6,947 bases of DNA. It comes from an uncultured Oscillospiraceae bacterium (GTDB lineage Bacteria > Bacillota > Clostridia > Oscillospirales > Oscillospiraceae). Of this stretch, positions 5,691-6,947 are shown piece after piece (position 1 is the first letter of the stretch; each line of letters starts with the position of its first letter). The position numbers were made by a program, and so were the translations under genes. The stretch lies in assembly GCA_905234005.1 (NCBI GenBank), contig CAJOFW010000098.1:1284-8230 (forward strand), given 5' to 3'. The notes under the pieces are model-generated. The model did not search any database. It worked only from the letters and a program-made list of their open reading frames with translations, and was not told the origin of the DNA.

Positions 5691-5826
5691 TACTGTATAC
5701 CTTCCTGACGGGAGCGGTATCACCCCATCAAAACACCCGACAACCACCCGTATAATACTGTTCTCCGATTAAAAGCTTCGTCTCGTTACCGGGCGCTGCT
5801 CACGGCGGGGCGGGTGTTTTCTTCGG
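5691..5826. other. Non-coding spacer between convergent proS and LCP gene; no clear terminator
   Basis: I see no gene here. AAAACACCCG (5730-5739) is the exact complement of CGGGTGTTTT (5811-5820), with TTCTT-like bases after the second arm. The 71-base gap between the arms is too long for a standard terminator. TGATACTGT spans the proS stop codon (5688-5696), and the same 9 bases span the HtrA-like stop codon (1468-1476). The spacer also holds the second copy of the intergenic repeat. Confidence 0.4.
5765..5796. repeat. Intergenic repeat, copy 2 of 2
   Basis: It aligns without gaps to 1595-1626 (23 of 32 by hand count), including the exact 14-mer TCGTTACCGGGCGC (5783-5796). A further partial match precedes it: ATACTGTTCTCCGA (5755-5768) resembles ATACTGTTTTCTGA after the HtrA-like gene (1470-1483). 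The element is in the same orientation as copy 1 and again lies between convergent genes. Confidence 0.45.
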
Positions 5827-6936
5827 TTAGTCGTTTACCGGTATATAGAACCAGTCGAGCACGAGCTGCTGCAGGGCCTGCTCGTCGACGTAGAACTCGA
5901 TGTATTTCTCACCCTTCACGGCTTCGCCCTCGGGGGTGACGATCTCGGTGAGCTCGTAATTCGAGAACCGTTCGCCGTAGGCGAGAAGGTCGTCCACGGA
6001 GCAGTCGGTCACGAGGCAGTCGGCGATCTCGTCGTACGCGGTGAGCAGAAAGCCTGAGTCGGCACGCACGGCCTCGGTGTATTTGTCCACGAGCTTGAGG
6101 ATGTAGTCGCTCTGGCGCTGCATACGGGCGATGTTCGAGGGGTCGTCCGCCATGCGGTAGCGGGCGCGGACATATTTCTCCGCGTGCTCGCCCAGAAGCG
6201 TGACGGTCTCGCCCATGACGAGCGTGTCGTCCTCGCCGGAGAAGTCGTCGACGATGTCCACGGTCACGCCGCCGACGAGGTCGTTCAGCGGGGCGATGGC
6301 GTCCATCGTGAACACGAAGTAGTTGTCGATCGGGGTGCCGTACAGCAGGCTCGAGACGGCGTAGACCGTGTTCTCGGCGCTGCTCTCGGGCGTGCTGCCG
6401 TAGGTGCTCGCGAACGCGAGCTGCTCCGTCGTCAGACCGAGAAGCCTGTCCGACGTGCTGAGGACGGGGTCGTTTACCATCGTGTCACGGTTGAGCTGCA
6501 ATATGCGGCATGTCTCGCTGTCGCTGTCGAACACGGCGACGAGCAGAAGATCCGACTGGCTCTGTGTGCGGTAGGCGCGTTCCTCGGTGATGGCGTAATC
6601 GTCGACGCCGGTGATGAGCAGAACCGAGAGCGCGGGGTTGAATTTGTAAGGCTGTCCGTTGTAGTACAGCATGAGGGCCGGCTCGTCATCCTCCTCGACC
6701 GGGGCGATCTCCGCCTCGTCGAAGCCGAGGATCTCAAGCTGACGCGCATATTCCTCCGCGTCGTCCACAACGGCGCGGCTCGCGGCGGTACCGGCCTCGG
6801 CGGGCGCTGTCTCCCGCCGCCGCTCGATGGTTGCGAGCAGCGCGACGACGGCGGCGATGACCGCAACGACGCACACGGCGATGACAACGCCCTTCGCCGT
6901 CCGCTTTTGGCGGCTCACATACGGTTCGTTTGACAT
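5827..6936 (-). CDS. LytR-CpsA-Psr (LCP) family membrane protein
   Basis: 369 residues. LCP proteins sit on the outer face of the membrane and transfer undecaprenyl-phosphate-linked glycopolymers (wall teichoic acid, capsule or similar) to peptidoglycan. There is a short basic cytoplasmic tail, one membrane segment (about 16-36), an acidic linker (about 40-90), then the LCP domain (about 102-285). Family residues seen are Asp112 in LLITGVDD, RTQSQSD (123-129), RDT (150-152), the LVGGV turn (220-224), YVRAR (255-259) and RMQRQ (271-275). The usual PRDT reads NRDT, and the KIN-AY segment is divergent (LAFASTYG), so it is a somewhat distant member. The ATG at 6936-6934 has AGGAGG at 5 bases, at the edge of the window. 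No partner polymer genes are visible, so its substrate cannot be named. Confidence 0.9.
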   Translation of the reverse strand: MSNEPYVSRQKRTAKGVVIAVCVVAVIAAVVALLATIERRRETAPAEAGTAASRAVVDDAEEYARQLEILGFDEAEIAPVEEDDEPALMLYYNGQPYKFNPALSVLLITGVDDYAITEERAYRTQSQSDLLLVAVFDSDSETCRILQLNRDTMVNDPVLSTSDRLLGLTTEQLAFASTYGSTPESSAENTVYAVSSLLYGTPIDNYFVFTMDAIAPLNDLVGGVTVDIVDDFSGEDDTLVMGETVTLLGEHAEKYVRARYRMADDPSNIARMQRQSDYILKLVDKYTEAVRADSGFLLTAYDEIADCLVTDCSVDDLLAYGERFSNYELTEIVTPEGEAVKGEKYIEFYVDEQALQQLVLDWFYIPVND

Positions 6937-6947
6937 GGCGACCTCCT

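Noticed and set aside
4254..5747. 497-codon open frame on the minus strand opposite proS
   Set aside because: It is a mirror of a GC-rich gene read in the antisense direction. Its translation has no recognisable domain, while the plus strand encodes a complete ProRS with all motifs.
5730..5820. Terminator from AAAACACCCG and CGGGTGTTTT
   Set aside because: The arms are exact complements but 71 bases apart, and no compact stem or T tract supports intrinsic termination.
6184..6933. 249-codon plus-strand frame opposite the LCP gene
   Set aside because: It is a shadow frame; the minus strand carries the membrane segment, LCP motifs and ribosome binding site.

Overview
The window looks like chromosomal core DNA from a GC-rich member of the Clostridia (Bacillota), probably near the Oscillospiraceae. 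The evidence is the translation-gene order, the strong AGGAGG-type ribosome binding sites, the zinc-type L33, a short proline-tRNA ligase without the bacterial editing insert, and an LCP-family cell-wall protein. The lineage is inferred from gene style; no search was possible. I saw no phage, insertion sequence, CRISPR array, rRNA or tRNA.

Layout, left to right. Positions 1-55 hold a putative activator-dependent promoter made of four direct repeats spaced 11 bp apart. It drives a membrane-anchored HtrA/DegP-like protein with a PDZ domain (91-1470, +), whose catalytic serine appears to be replaced by alanine. Positions 1471-1700 lie between convergent genes and contain a strong GC hairpin (probable bidirectional terminator), a segment repeated near 5765-5796, and an A/T hairpin touching the rplA stop codon. 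Positions 1701-3946 on the minus strand are a tight operon transcribed rpmG-secE-nusG-rplK-rplA: ribosomal proteins L33, L11 and L1, the translocon subunit SecE and the transcription factor NusG. A hairpin just upstream of rplA resembles the L1-binding helix of 23S rRNA and may be its feedback site. The usual next genes, rplJ-rplL, do not follow rplA.

Positions 3947-4259 (313 bp) are a divergent regulatory region. It holds the rpmG promoter reading left and a near-consensus proS promoter reading right. Each -35 overlaps an inverted repeat. proS (4260-5690, +) follows. Positions 5691-5826 are non-coding between convergent genes. Positions 5827-6936 (minus) encode a LytR-CpsA-Psr (LCP) family membrane protein whose ribosome binding site sits at the right edge.

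Together the central genes serve protein synthesis, transcription elongation and secretion, and the flanking genes are cell-envelope proteins with a single N-terminal anchor. No whole new system is visible. The observations most worth following up are the HtrA pseudoprotease with its repeat promoter, and the candidate L1 control hairpin.
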